From: Chitinophagales bacterium
GTDB lineage: Bacteria; Bacteroidota; Bacteroidia; Chitinophagales; JADIYW01
Length of the DNA stretch: 5,917 bases
Direction of reading: 5' to 3'
Assembly (NCBI GenBank): GCA_020848315.1
Contig: JADLAH010000113.1
Location: 1 to 5,917, forward strand
Shown: positions 1-4,993 of the stretch, piece by piece
Layout of the letters: each line of letters opens with the position of its first letter
Numbering within the stretch: position 1 is the stretch's first letter
The notes under the pieces: model-generated
What the model was told of the DNA's origin: nothing
The model's input: the letters and a program-made list of their open reading frames with translations, nothing else
Databases searched by the model: none
Position numbers and translations under genes: made by a program

Positions 1-69
1 AATGGATAACAGTGGCACCATTTCGACATCGTCATCGGATATATTAGGGAGTTGTATTTTCTGGAACAT
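1..69 (-). CDS. N-terminal start of an unidentified protein, possibly Lon protease (partial)
   Basis: Only the first 23 codons lie in the window; the gene continues past position 1. Reading from an ATG at 69-67 gives MFQKIQLPNISDDDVEMVPL followed by LSI. An in-frame TAA two codons upstream supports this ATG as the start. An acidic stretch followed by a short Pro-Leu-Leu-Ser segment resembles the extreme N-terminus of Bacteroidota Lon proteases, which usually have an acidic run and a similar 'PLM/PLL' segment before the conserved LON substrate-binding domain. That resemblance is from memory and covers too few residues to be secure. A sequence resembling the -7 element (TAAGTTTA, one mismatch) lies just upstream on the minus strand and would give a nearly leaderless mRNA. 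The gene is oriented away from the terminator at 281-317 and is probably its own transcription unit. Confidence 0.45.
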   Translation of the reverse strand, partial: MFQKIQLPNISDDDVEMVPLLSI

Positions 70-280
70 AGTTTAAACTTAATTAAAATTCGACAATTTG
101 ACAGCAAGCCTTGATTAAATAAGGTTTTTTAAGCATTGCAAGATGTGTGCCGTTGTATAAATCCGAGGTGAAATGAGAAATTTTGTCAGCAAATTGCATT
201 GAATGCTGCATGTATTACATCTGTAACACATAATTCCGTATTGCTATGCTAATGGAAAGAATGCAGTTTTTGTACCAATG
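70..280. other. AT-rich gene-free spacer
   Basis: No convincing coding sequence or RNA gene was found here on either strand. The stretch lies between the terminator of the tRNA-Ser/nuclease unit and the start of the left-edge gene, so it presumably carries that gene's promoter and leader. An 11-bp perfect inverted repeat with a one-base centre (GCATTGAATGC, 196-206) is the only small symmetry noticed. It could be a regulator site or chance. Confidence 0.4.
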
Positions 281-317
281 AAAAACGCCAAAAGTAGCAT
301 TGTACTCTTGGCGTTTC
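281..317 (-). terminator. Intrinsic terminator after the tRNA-Ser remnant
   Basis: On the minus strand, AAACGCCAAGAG (316-305) can pair with CTTTTGGCGTTT (294-283). This gives a 12-bp stem with one G-U wobble and a 10-nt loop, running straight into a five-T tract (285-281). It begins only three to four nucleotides after the 3' end of the broken tRNA copy. It is therefore probably the original terminator of the tRNA-Ser gene, now separated from the intact tRNA by the inserted nuclease segment. Confidence 0.8.
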
Positions 318-319
318 TT

Positions 320-432
320 GCGGAGACGGTGAGATTCGAACTCACGATACCCTTTTGGAGTATACACACTTTCTCCGAAGGAGTCCTACGGACACCGAAG
401 GAGTCCTACGGACCAGGCAAGTGCTCCTTCGA
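320..432 (-). pseudogene. tRNA-Ser remnant lacking its 5' end, interrupted in the anticodon loop
   Basis: Positions 320-373 are identical over 54 bp to 717-770, the 3' portion of the intact tRNA-Ser (part of the anticodon loop, 3' anticodon strand, long variable arm, T arm, 3' acceptor strand and discriminator). Positions 413-432 then match 770-787 (5' anticodon strand and D arm) except for a two-base AA insertion at 419-420. Homology stops at 432, so the 5' acceptor strand and the start of the D arm are absent and the copy cannot fold as a tRNA. Between the two homologous blocks lie about 39 extra bases made of two tandem repeat units, placed within the anticodon loop. The copy lies between the nuclease stop codon and the terminator, as expected for the displaced 3' end of the original tRNA gene. 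Confidence 0.85.
373..412. repeat. Two tandem 20-bp near-palindromic units
   Basis: Units at 373-392 and 393-412 differ at one position (CT versus CA at the second base). Each contains the 17-base near-palindrome CCGAAGGAGTCCTACGG (375-391 and 395-411): eight positions on each side of a central G, with a single A-A mismatch. As RNA each unit could form a short hairpin. They interrupt the anticodon loop of the tRNA-Ser remnant. I saw no further copy in this window. Short palindromic repeats next to a small nuclease gene suggest a family of dispersed elements, but that is inference. Confidence 0.85.
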
Positions 433-443
433 TAGGTGTATAA

Positions 444-686
444 TTAAATGATTTTATTTTCTTTGAGCCAGTTGTAGCCATCAATACTTTTGTAGAAATG
501 CTCACGTTGGAAAGCCTCGCTTCTGGACGGAAATGATTCTGAGAAATGAATGTGCAAAGGCCTTCTATGTTTGGTAGCTTTCACCTGACCTGAGTTGTGT
601 TTCAGTAGCCTGTTTTGCAGATGGTTAGTGCTGCCGTAATAATACCGACCGTCTTTGTCGCTTTTTAATATGTACGAGAAATACAT
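444..686 (-). CDS. Small GIY-YIG domain nuclease
   Basis: An 80-residue single-domain protein of the GIY-YIG superfamily, whose members make metal-dependent DNA breaks. The GIY element is Ser4-Tyr5-Ile6 and the YIG element Tyr16-Tyr17-Gly18. Arg26 in LQNRLLKH fits the conserved catalytic Arg, and Glu62 in SEAFQREHFYK fits the metal-binding Glu, so the domain appears intact. The length suits the stand-alone UvrC-N-like family (COG2827 style), with no added DNA-binding domain. I chose the ATG at 686 because the open frame upstream only translates the tRNA-Ser gene. No Shine-Dalgarno sequence is visible, and the start lies 31 nt after the tRNA 3' end, so expression probably depends on read-through from the tRNA transcript. 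The stop is 11 bp before the tRNA remnant. Role is unproven: a homing-type function at the tRNA locus is plausible, and a repair-related function is the alternative. Confidence 0.85.
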   Translation of the reverse strand: MYFSYILKSDKDGRYYYGSTNHLQNRLLKHNSGQVKATKHRRPLHIHFSESFPSRSEAFQREHFYKSIDGYNWLKENKII

Positions 687-717
687 AGCAAAAAAATCTA
701 GGGCAGGAAAAAAAGAG

Positions 718-805
718 CGGAGACGGTGAGATTCGAACTCACGATACCCTTTTGGAGTATACACACTTTCCAGGCGTGCTCCTTCGACCACTCGGACACG
801 TCTCC
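718..805 (-). tRNA. tRNA-Ser (anticodon GGA)
   Basis: An 88-nt class II tRNA. The acceptor strands GGAGACG (805-799) and CGTCTCC (725-719) pair over 7 bp, with discriminator G at 718. The D stem is TCC/GGA. The anticodon stem CACGC/GTGTG has one G-U pair and the loop is CTGGAAA, placing anticodon GGA at 771-769, which reads UCC and UCU serine codons. A long variable arm of about 6 bp (ATACTC/GGGTAT) is typical of tRNA-Ser. The T arm is GTGAG-TTCGAAT-CTCAC. The 3' CCA is not encoded (CTC follows), so CCA must be added after transcription. The gene starts 30 bp after the acyl-CoA dehydrogenase stop codon. Its promoter is not obvious and may lie in the end of that gene. Confidence 0.97.
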
Positions 806-809
806 GTAT

Positions 810-834
810 TGCTGCCACTGCGTCGTGGCAAGCA
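810..834. other. Inverted repeat between acyl-CoA dehydrogenase gene and tRNA-Ser
   Basis: TGC+TGCCAC (810-818) pairs with GTGGCA+GCA (825-834) around a 6-base loop. This gives nine base pairs with one bulged base at 831. The stem sits in the 30 bp between the dehydrogenase stop codon and the tRNA 5' end. No T run follows on either strand, so it is not a classical intrinsic terminator. It could stabilise the mRNA 3' end, mark a cleavage point in a joint mRNA-tRNA transcript, or terminate weakly. Confidence 0.5.
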
Positions 835-835
835 G

Positions 836-1984
836 TTAAATTTTACCAGATAATACACCTCTTCCGATAACAATGCGTTGTACTTCGGAAGTACCTTCGT
901 ATATCTGTGTTATTTTAGCATCACGCATCAGTCGTTCTACGTGATATTCTTTTACATAACCATAGCCACCATGTACCTGGACGGCTTCAACAGTAGTTTT
1001 CATGGCTACCTCAGAGGCAAATACCTTTGCAGTAGCAGATGCGATGGAGTAGTCCAGATGCTGATCTTTCATCCAGGCGGCTTTGTAAACCAACAAACGT
1101 GCGGCTTCAATCTCGGTGGCCATATCTGCCAACTTGAACTGAATAGCCTGATGGTTCGCGATTTCAGTGCCGAATGCTTTGCGTGTTTTAGCATATTCTA
1201 CCGCTAATTCGTACGCACCGGCTGCAATACCCAACGCCTGTGCAGCGATACCGATACGACCGCCTTCCAGTGTTTTCATTGCAAATTTGAATCCGAAACC
1301 ATCTTCTCCGATGCGGTTTTCTTTCGGTACTTTCACATCGTTAAACAATAAGGTGTGCGTATCTGATGCGCGAATACCCAGCTTGTCTTCTTTGGCGCCG
1401 ATTTCAAATCCCGGCATGCCTTTCTCTACAATCAGTACGTTAATACCTCTGTGTCCTTTGGCGGCATCTGTCTGTGCAATCACCAGATAAGTATCCGCTT
1501 TGCCACCATTTGTAATCCAGTTTTTTGTGCCATTCAGCAGGTAATAGTCGCCTTTGTCTTCCGCTGTTGTTCGCTGAGAGGTGGCATCGCTGCCCGCTTC
1601 CGGCTCACTCAGTGCAAAAGCGCCTAGTTTTTCTCCTTTTGCCAGAGGCACGAGGTATTTTTGTTTTTGCTCTTCTGTACCATATTCTTCCAGTCCCCAG
1701 CAAACTAAAGAGTTGTTAACGGACATGGCCACAGAACAGGACGCATCAATCTTGGATAATTCCTCCATCGCGATAGCGTAGGAGATAGTATCCATGCCAC
1801 CGCCACCATATTTTGGGTCGACCATCATGCCCATGAATCCGAGTTCTCCCATCTGTTTCAGGAATTCTGTCGGATGTATCATGTCACGATCGCGCTCAAT
1901 AACACCAGGTTTCAATACGTTTTGGGCAAATTTTCTGGCCATTTCACGTACCTGCAGGTGTTCTTCGGTGAGTTGAAAATCCAT
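836..1984 (-). CDS. Acyl-CoA dehydrogenase
   Basis: A 382-residue FAD flavoenzyme of the acyl-CoA dehydrogenase family, which oxidises acyl-CoA to the trans-2-enoyl-CoA and passes electrons to electron-transfer flavoprotein. The domain order is normal: N-terminal helical domain, a central beta domain with FALSEPEAGSD (about 123-133) and WITNG (about 156-160) for flavin and substrate contact, then the C-terminal helical domain with QVHGGYGY (about 336-343) and IYEGTSEVQR. Glu363 in that last motif matches the catalytic base of short- and medium-chain members. Length is standard. The start is the ATG at 1984 (MDFQLTEEH), preferred over a GTG seven codons upstream because it matches where family members begin and no Shine-Dalgarno sequence favours the GTG. 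Chain-length preference cannot be read securely; short-chain (butyryl-CoA-like) is a reasonable guess. It follows the adenylyltransferase gene after 71 bp that may hold a promoter, and no clear terminator separates it from tRNA-Ser downstream. Confidence 0.95.
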   Translation of the reverse strand: MDFQLTEEHLQVREMARKFAQNVLKPGVIERDRDMIHPTEFLKQMGELGFMGMMVDPKYGGGGMDTISYAIAMEELSKIDASCSVAMSVNNSLVCWGLEEYGTEEQKQKYLVPLAKGEKLGAFALSEPEAGSDATSQRTTAEDKGDYYLLNGTKNWITNGGKADTYLVIAQTDAAKGHRGINVLIVEKGMPGFEIGAKEDKLGIRASDTHTLLFNDVKVPKENRIGEDGFGFKFAMKTLEGGRIGIAAQALGIAAGAYELAVEYAKTRKAFGTEIANHQAIQFKLADMATEIEAARLLVYKAAWMKDQHLDYSIASATAKVFASEVAMKTTVEAVQVHGGYGYVKEYHVERLMRDAKITQIYEGTSEVQRIVIGRGVLSGKI

Positions 1985-2004
1985 GTTCTGATTTTTTGAG
2001 AGCA

Positions 2005-2036
2005 CGAAAATACGAAATAATTTCTAAAAGTCGAAA
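2005..2036 (-). promoter_or_regulatory. Weak candidate promoter for the acyl-CoA dehydrogenase gene
   Basis: On the minus strand TATTTTCG (2012-2005) matches the Bacteroidota -7 consensus TAnnTTTG at all but one of the defined positions. A T-rich TTTTTCG-like word lies about 18 bp upstream, where the -33 TTTG/TTG element would be. Transcription would start near 1998 and leave a leader of about 14 nt. The surrounding DNA is AT-rich, so chance matches are likely. Confidence 0.3.
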
Positions 2037-2055
2037 AAGGGACGTAACTTTTATA

Positions 2056-2508
2056 TTAATGCTTTTTGCGGTCGCTCAGTTGCTGTGTGGTGGAATATCC
2101 GGGTAGCAGCGGTATGATGACCACTTCCCGGACGATGTCGTGTCCTACGACTGCTGCTGCGGTGTAATCGCCGCCTTTTACCAGTATATCGGGCCGAATT
2201 ATACGGATGAGCTCCAGCGGGGTGTCTTCTTCAAACGGAATAATGACATTCACCTCGCTAAGTTCAGCGAGTTGCCGCATGCGGATATCGAGTGATTGAA
2301 CAGGTCTTTCCGGTCCTTTCAGGCGTTTTACGGATGCATCGCTGTTTATTCCTACAATCAATAGGTCGCCCAGTTTCCGGGCTTCCCGCAGCAGGTGCAG
2401 GTGTCCGGGATGCAGCAAATCAAAGCAGCCATTGGTGAATACCCATCGTTGTTGTCCACGCTCAACTGTCGCCAGCCAGGCATCCGGTGTTTGAAAGAGG
2501 ATGGCCAT
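2056..2508 (-). CDS. rfaE2: RfaE2/HldE C-terminal-type heptose 1-phosphate adenylyltransferase
   Basis: A 150-residue cytidylyltransferase-like nucleotidyltransferase. The family transfers AMP from ATP to D-glycero-beta-D-manno-heptose 1-phosphate to make ADP-heptose for lipopolysaccharide core. Visible motifs are [13 protein letters not shown] (about 24-36, with the HxGH nucleotide-binding box at 33-36), GINSD (53-57), [10 protein letters not shown] (61-70), ILVKGGDY (108-115), VGHDIV (121-126) and PGYSTT (136-141). The set and order are those of the C-terminal half of HldE; the ribokinase-like N-terminal half is absent, so this is the stand-alone form, as in many non-enterobacterial genomes. 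One small oddity is His123, where I would expect Ala in the usual VGADIV. The gene starts 12 bp after the flippase-like gene, indicating translation from a shared mRNA. Another sugar or alcohol phosphate as substrate cannot be excluded. Confidence 0.88.
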   Translation of the reverse strand: MAILFQTPDAWLATVERGQQRWVFTNGCFDLLHPGHLHLLREARKLGDLLIVGINSDASVKRLKGPERPVQSLDIRMRQLAELSEVNVIIPFEEDTPLELIRIIRPDILVKGGDYTAAAVVGHDIVREVVIIPLLPGYSTTQQLSDRKKH

Positions 2509-2520
2509 ATCGGATTGTTT

Positions 2521-3543
2521 TTATATAGTGCGATGCCGGGTGTCTGTCTTTTTATTGAGCAGGTTCAGCAAAATCAGCGAGAACATACCGCCCAGCAAAA
2601 CACCTAAGGTCTGCACACTCCAGGCAATCATGCCAATAGCGAGGCCTATGCTTGGTTGCACGGCAAAAGATAACAGTACCATTTGAATGACAATCGGGAA
2701 AATGCCGATGCCACCCGGTGTGATAATAACGGCAAAAGAACCGAACAGCAGGCACACCAAAGCCGAAATTAAAGGCAGATTGCTGGTTTCCGGCAATGCG
2801 AGATAGTTGACATAAAACATCACCAGATAGGACAGCCACATGCCAACGGTGAGCAGGATGAACTGTGGCTTTTCTTTCACGTCTTTCACCGAAAGAATGG
2901 AAGTGAATAAGCTTTTTATTTTGGATAAAATCAGTTCTTTCAGTTTGTCAACGCCGTTTTTGCGGATGTACAGGAGAGAGAAAACAGTCATACCTGCAAT
3001 CAGTAAAACAGGAATGGAAAATTTCAGGATGGTCATGAGGGGGCCACCGCCAAAGCCAGCTGTCAGCTGATTGAAATTCGCGGTCAGCGAGTCGTAGTTT
3101 TCTTTACCGAGAAATATAATAATCAGCAGGAATACAATACCTAGGCAGATGACGTCTATCAGTCGTTCCGTCACCATGGTGCCCAGCGATTTCTCCACCG
3201 GCACATGTTCGTATTGCGCCAGTATGGTGCATCGCGTTACTTCTCCGAGTCGTGGAACAAACAGGTTGAAGAAGTACATAATCATCACGGAGAAAAAGGT
3301 ATTGACAAAGGAAGGTTCATAGCCCAATGGTTTGAGCATGAGCCGCCAGCGTTGTGTCCGGAAGAAGTTGCCTGCAAATCCGATCAGCGGCGCCATGATG
3401 ACCCAAAAGTAGTTGGCACGTTTGAAAGCAGAGATGGTCTCGGTTTTATCCTGTTCGGACATGGCGCTCCAGAACCAGGTAATGAGGCCGATGCCAAGGC
3501 CGAGGGAAAGGAGGATTTTAATCGTGGTTTTGAGATTTTTCAT
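2521..3543 (-). CDS. Flippase-like/LPG-synthase transmembrane domain protein (UPF0104 family)
   Basis: A 340-residue inner-membrane protein with about seven to eight hydrophobic segments (roughly 8-24, 46-60, 83-97, 130-146, 172-193, 228-248, 258-275, 280-328). It matches the LPG_synthase_TM (AglD/MprF N-terminal) family: RTQRWRLMLKPLGY (62-75), NLFVPRLGEVTR (93-104) with its Pro-Arg-x-Gly-Glu-x-x-Arg core, VTERLID (124-130) and ITPGGIGIFP (274-283). The soluble aminoacyl-transferase domain of MprF is absent. Members are thought to act in lipid or lipid-linked sugar translocation, but the substrate is unknown. The basic C-terminus probably faces the cytoplasm. It lies 16 bp after panD and 12 bp before rfaE2, so the three are probably one operon. 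The heptose-activation neighbour hints at an envelope glycolipid role, which is inference. Confidence 0.87.
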   Translation of the reverse strand: MKNLKTTIKILLSLGLGIGLITWFWSAMSEQDKTETISAFKRANYFWVIMAPLIGFAGNFFRTQRWRLMLKPLGYEPSFVNTFFSVMIMYFFNLFVPRLGEVTRCTILAQYEHVPVEKSLGTMVTERLIDVICLGIVFLLIIIFLGKENYDSLTANFNQLTAGFGGGPLMTILKFSIPVLLIAGMTVFSLLYIRKNGVDKLKELILSKIKSLFTSILSVKDVKEKPQFILLTVGMWLSYLVMFYVNYLALPETSNLPLISALVCLLFGSFAVIITPGGIGIFPIVIQMVLLSFAVQPSIGLAIGMIAWSVQTLGVLLGGMFSLILLNLLNKKTDTRHRTI

Positions 3544-3559
3544 CCCGACGAAAATAGGA

Positions 3560-3913
3560 TTAATTTTTTACATGCCGGTTGTTTTCATCGACATATACAA
3601 CCTGCGGGGTGAAATTTTTCGCTTCTTCCAGCGTCATCATACCATAGGCAATCACAATCAGGATATCGCCGAGTTGCACCTTGCGGGCTGCCGGTCCGTT
3701 GAGGCAGATTTGTCCCGAACCACGTTCGCCTTTAATGATATAGGTTTCAAAGCGTTCGCCGTTGTTTACATTCACGATTTGTACTTTTTCATTAGGCAAA
3801 ATGCCGGATGCGTCGAGTAAATCCTCGTCGACTGTAATGCTGCCCATATAATTCAAGTTGGCTTCTGTTACCTTTACGCGGTGCAATTTAGCTCTGAAAA
3901 CGTGTACAAACAT
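3560..3913 (-). CDS. panD: Aspartate 1-decarboxylase proenzyme
   Basis: A 117-residue pyruvoyl enzyme that decarboxylates L-aspartate to beta-alanine for pantothenate and CoA synthesis in the cytoplasm. The start is the ATG at 3913 ([12 protein letters not shown]). From it, self-cleavage falls at Gly24-Ser25 in [10 protein letters not shown], the same numbering as E. coli PanD, and Lys9, Arg54, Thr57, Tyr58 (ERFETY) and Asn72 (CLNGPA) all fall at the known active-site positions. The C-terminal [12 protein letters not shown] is typical of Bacteroidota PanD. An open frame extends 15 codons upstream to position 3958, but it crosses the -7 promoter element and is unlikely to be translated. The gene lies downstream of panC with a 128-bp gap holding its own promoter, and heads the unit with the flippase-like and rfaE2 genes. 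Confidence 0.97.
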   Translation of the reverse strand: MFVHVFRAKLHRVKVTEANLNYMGSITVDEDLLDASGILPNEKVQIVNVNNGERFETYIIKGERGSGQICLNGPAARKVQLGDILIVIAYGMMTLEEAKNFTPQVVYVDENNRHVKN

Positions 3914-3929
3914 ATGGTTAATTTCGCCC

Positions 3930-3959
3930 CAAAGGTAGGGATAATAATTGACAAACAAA
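3930..3959 (-). promoter_or_regulatory. Bacteroidota-type promoter of panD
   Basis: On the minus strand, TACCTTTG (3937-3930) is a perfect match to the -7 consensus TAnnTTTG. TTTG at 3959-3956 lies 18 bp upstream as the -33 element, and a second TTTG follows directly. Transcription is expected to start near 3923, leaving a leader of only about 10 nt before the ATG at 3913. No Shine-Dalgarno sequence fits in such a leader, as is common in this phylum. It probably drives panD, the flippase-like gene and rfaE2. Confidence 0.65.
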
Positions 3960-4041
3960 TTACGCCATAATTAAGAAATAGCATGTAGCATAGTCTGTTG
4001 GCGCGATAATTTTGTGTGAAATCGCTGATAGTCAGCTGCTT

Positions 4042-4893
4042 CTATGTAAGGATGAGATTGTCTATCAGTCTGACCGGCCCCACTTTGGCAGCCACGAGGG
4101 CAGTGAGCGGAACGGTCTGCTTATAAGTATCCACCGGCTCGAGCGTTTCCCCGTGTACCACCACGAGATACTCCACCGAAATCAGCGGGTCTGCTGATAA
4201 CATAGCCTGCTGCTCTGAAAGAAGTTCATCCAGCGGCGTTTGTTGGATGTGTTCGCGGATAGCATTCAAAGCCTTTGACAGTTTGACGGCGGCGCTGCGT
4301 TCTTCCGCAGACAGGCGCACATTACGGCTGCTCATCGCGAGGCCGTCCGGCTCGCGCAGGGTAGGGCAGATCACGACTTCTACCGGCAACTGACAATGCT
4401 GCACCAGACGCTGCAACACCATGCACTGCTGATAGTCTTTTTGTCCTAGGAATAGCTTGTCCGGCTGCACGATATCCAGCAGTCTTTTCACCACCTGCAG
4501 AACGCCCTCAAAATGTCCGGGCCGGTGCGCCGCTTCCAGTGTCGTGCCGATGAATCCGAGGTCGATATCGACTTTCGCCAATGTGCCGTGCGGGTAGATT
4601 TCTTCCACATTCGGAACGAAAGCCACATCGCACTTTGCTTCCAGCAACATCTCCAGGTCTCTGTCAATCTGAATGGGATATCTTTTAAAATCTTCCGGAT
4701 CGTTGAATTGAGTAGGATTAACGAAAATGCTGCACACCGTGTAGTCACTTTCTTTTCTGGCGGCATCAATCAGGGAGAGGTGGCCTTGATGCAGTGCGCC
4801 CATGGTGGGCACAAAGCCAATAGTTCGTTGCCCTAATTGGTTGATTTCCAATAAGTGCTTTTGCAGTTCTACAACAGTTTGAAATATTTTCAA
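4042..4893 (-). CDS. panC: Pantothenate synthetase
   Basis: An ATP-dependent ligase joining D-pantoate and beta-alanine, via pantoyl-adenylate, to make pantothenate in the cytoplasm. Counting from the chosen start, visible motifs are PTMGALHQGH (29-38, with the HxGH adenylate-binding box), FVNPTQF (57-63), HRPGHFEGV (123-131), FLGQKDYQQ (148-156) and REPDGLAMSSRN (180-191), the family set in order. I chose the TTG at 4893 (MKIFQTVVEL), giving 283 residues, the usual length. The open frame reaches a GTG at 4929, but a perfect -7 element at 4918-4925 overlaps that region and would place the transcript start inside it. An intermediate TTG at 4920 is rejected for the same reason. panD, which supplies its beta-alanine, follows after 128 bp. 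No panB is in the window. Confidence 0.95.
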   Translation of the reverse strand: MKIFQTVVELQKHLLEINQLGQRTIGFVPTMGALHQGHLSLIDAARKESDYTVCSIFVNPTQFNDPEDFKRYPIQIDRDLEMLLEAKCDVAFVPNVEEIYPHGTLAKVDIDLGFIGTTLEAAHRPGHFEGVLQVVKRLLDIVQPDKLFLGQKDYQQCMVLQRLVQHCQLPVEVVICPTLREPDGLAMSSRNVRLSAEERSAAVKLSKALNAIREHIQQTPLDELLSEQQAMLSADPLISVEYLVVVHGETLEPVDTYKQTVPLTALVAAKVGPVRLIDNLILT

Positions 4894-4917
4894 GGCGCTA
4901 TTTTTACATTTATTAAT

Positions 4918-4925
4918 CAAAAATA
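4918..4925 (-). promoter_or_regulatory. -7 element of the panC promoter
   Basis: On the minus strand TATTTTTG matches TAnnTTTG perfectly. A start near 4911 would give a leader of about 18 nt to the TTG at 4893. The nearest upstream TTTG is about 26 bp away, longer than the usual spacing, so the -33 part is poor. The element helps decide the panC start codon. Confidence 0.5.
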
Positions 4926-4939
4926 CCACTTTTAATGCG

Positions 4940-4947
4940 TACCTTTG
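4940..4947 (+). promoter_or_regulatory. -7 element of the glycogen-synthase-like gene promoter
   Basis: TACCTTTG matches TAnnTTTG perfectly and has the same eight bases as the panD -7 element. Transcription would start near 4954, giving a leader of about 40 nt that is AT-rich and has no clear Shine-Dalgarno sequence. A good -33 TTTG is not visible at the expected distance. The element lies 14 bp from the oppositely oriented panC -7 element. Confidence 0.5.
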
Positions 4948-4993
4948 CCCACAAATAAACCATAATAATTAAAAATTAACGAATCAGCGGCGC

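Larger units (their letters stand above)
320..716 (-). mobile_element. Putative 397-bp tRNA-Ser-targeted GIY-YIG element
   Basis: The segment is bounded by the 54-bp direct repeat of the tRNA-Ser 3' portion (320-373 and 717-770). It contains one gene, a GIY-YIG nuclease, plus the interrupted tRNA copy. Removing these 397 bp would leave an intact tRNA-Ser with its terminator immediately downstream, which is a plausible ancestral locus. The layout (intact tRNA on the 5' side, 3' fragment on the far side) is the footprint left by elements that insert into tRNA genes. Those usually carry a tyrosine recombinase, and none is present here. Whether the unit moves on its own is not shown; a local duplication with later acquisition of the nuclease gene is the alternative. 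Confidence 0.55.

Noticed and set aside
373..412. A two-unit CRISPR-like array
   Set aside because: The units are directly tandem with no spacers, and there are no cas genes in the window.
320..432. The interrupted tRNA copy as an intron-containing but functional tRNA-Ser
   Set aside because: The insertion lies in the anticodon loop, where tRNA introns occur, but the 5' acceptor strand and the start of the D arm are missing, and a two-base insertion disrupts the anticodon stem. A self-splicing intron of about 39 nt is not known.
687..818. N-terminal extension of the nuclease frame up to position 818
   Set aside because: The extra 44 codons are the tRNA-Ser gene read as protein (including a Glu-Phe-Glu-Ser-His stretch from the T arm). 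The GIY-YIG domain begins right at the ATG at 686.
1985..2005. GTG start for the acyl-CoA dehydrogenase
   Set aside because: It adds seven non-homologous residues before the normal family start and has no Shine-Dalgarno support.
2552..2839. Overlapping frames inside the flippase-like gene and other genes
   Set aside because: These are composition shadows: they overlap well-supported conserved genes, carry no recognisable domain and have no start signals of their own.
3914..3958. Upstream extension of panD to 3958
   Set aside because: It overlaps the perfect -7 promoter element, and the shorter start reproduces the E. coli active-site numbering exactly.
4024..4036. GCTGA-TAG-TCAGC hairpin after panC as a terminator
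   Set aside because: The stem is only 5 bp with a 3-base loop, and no T run follows on the minus strand.
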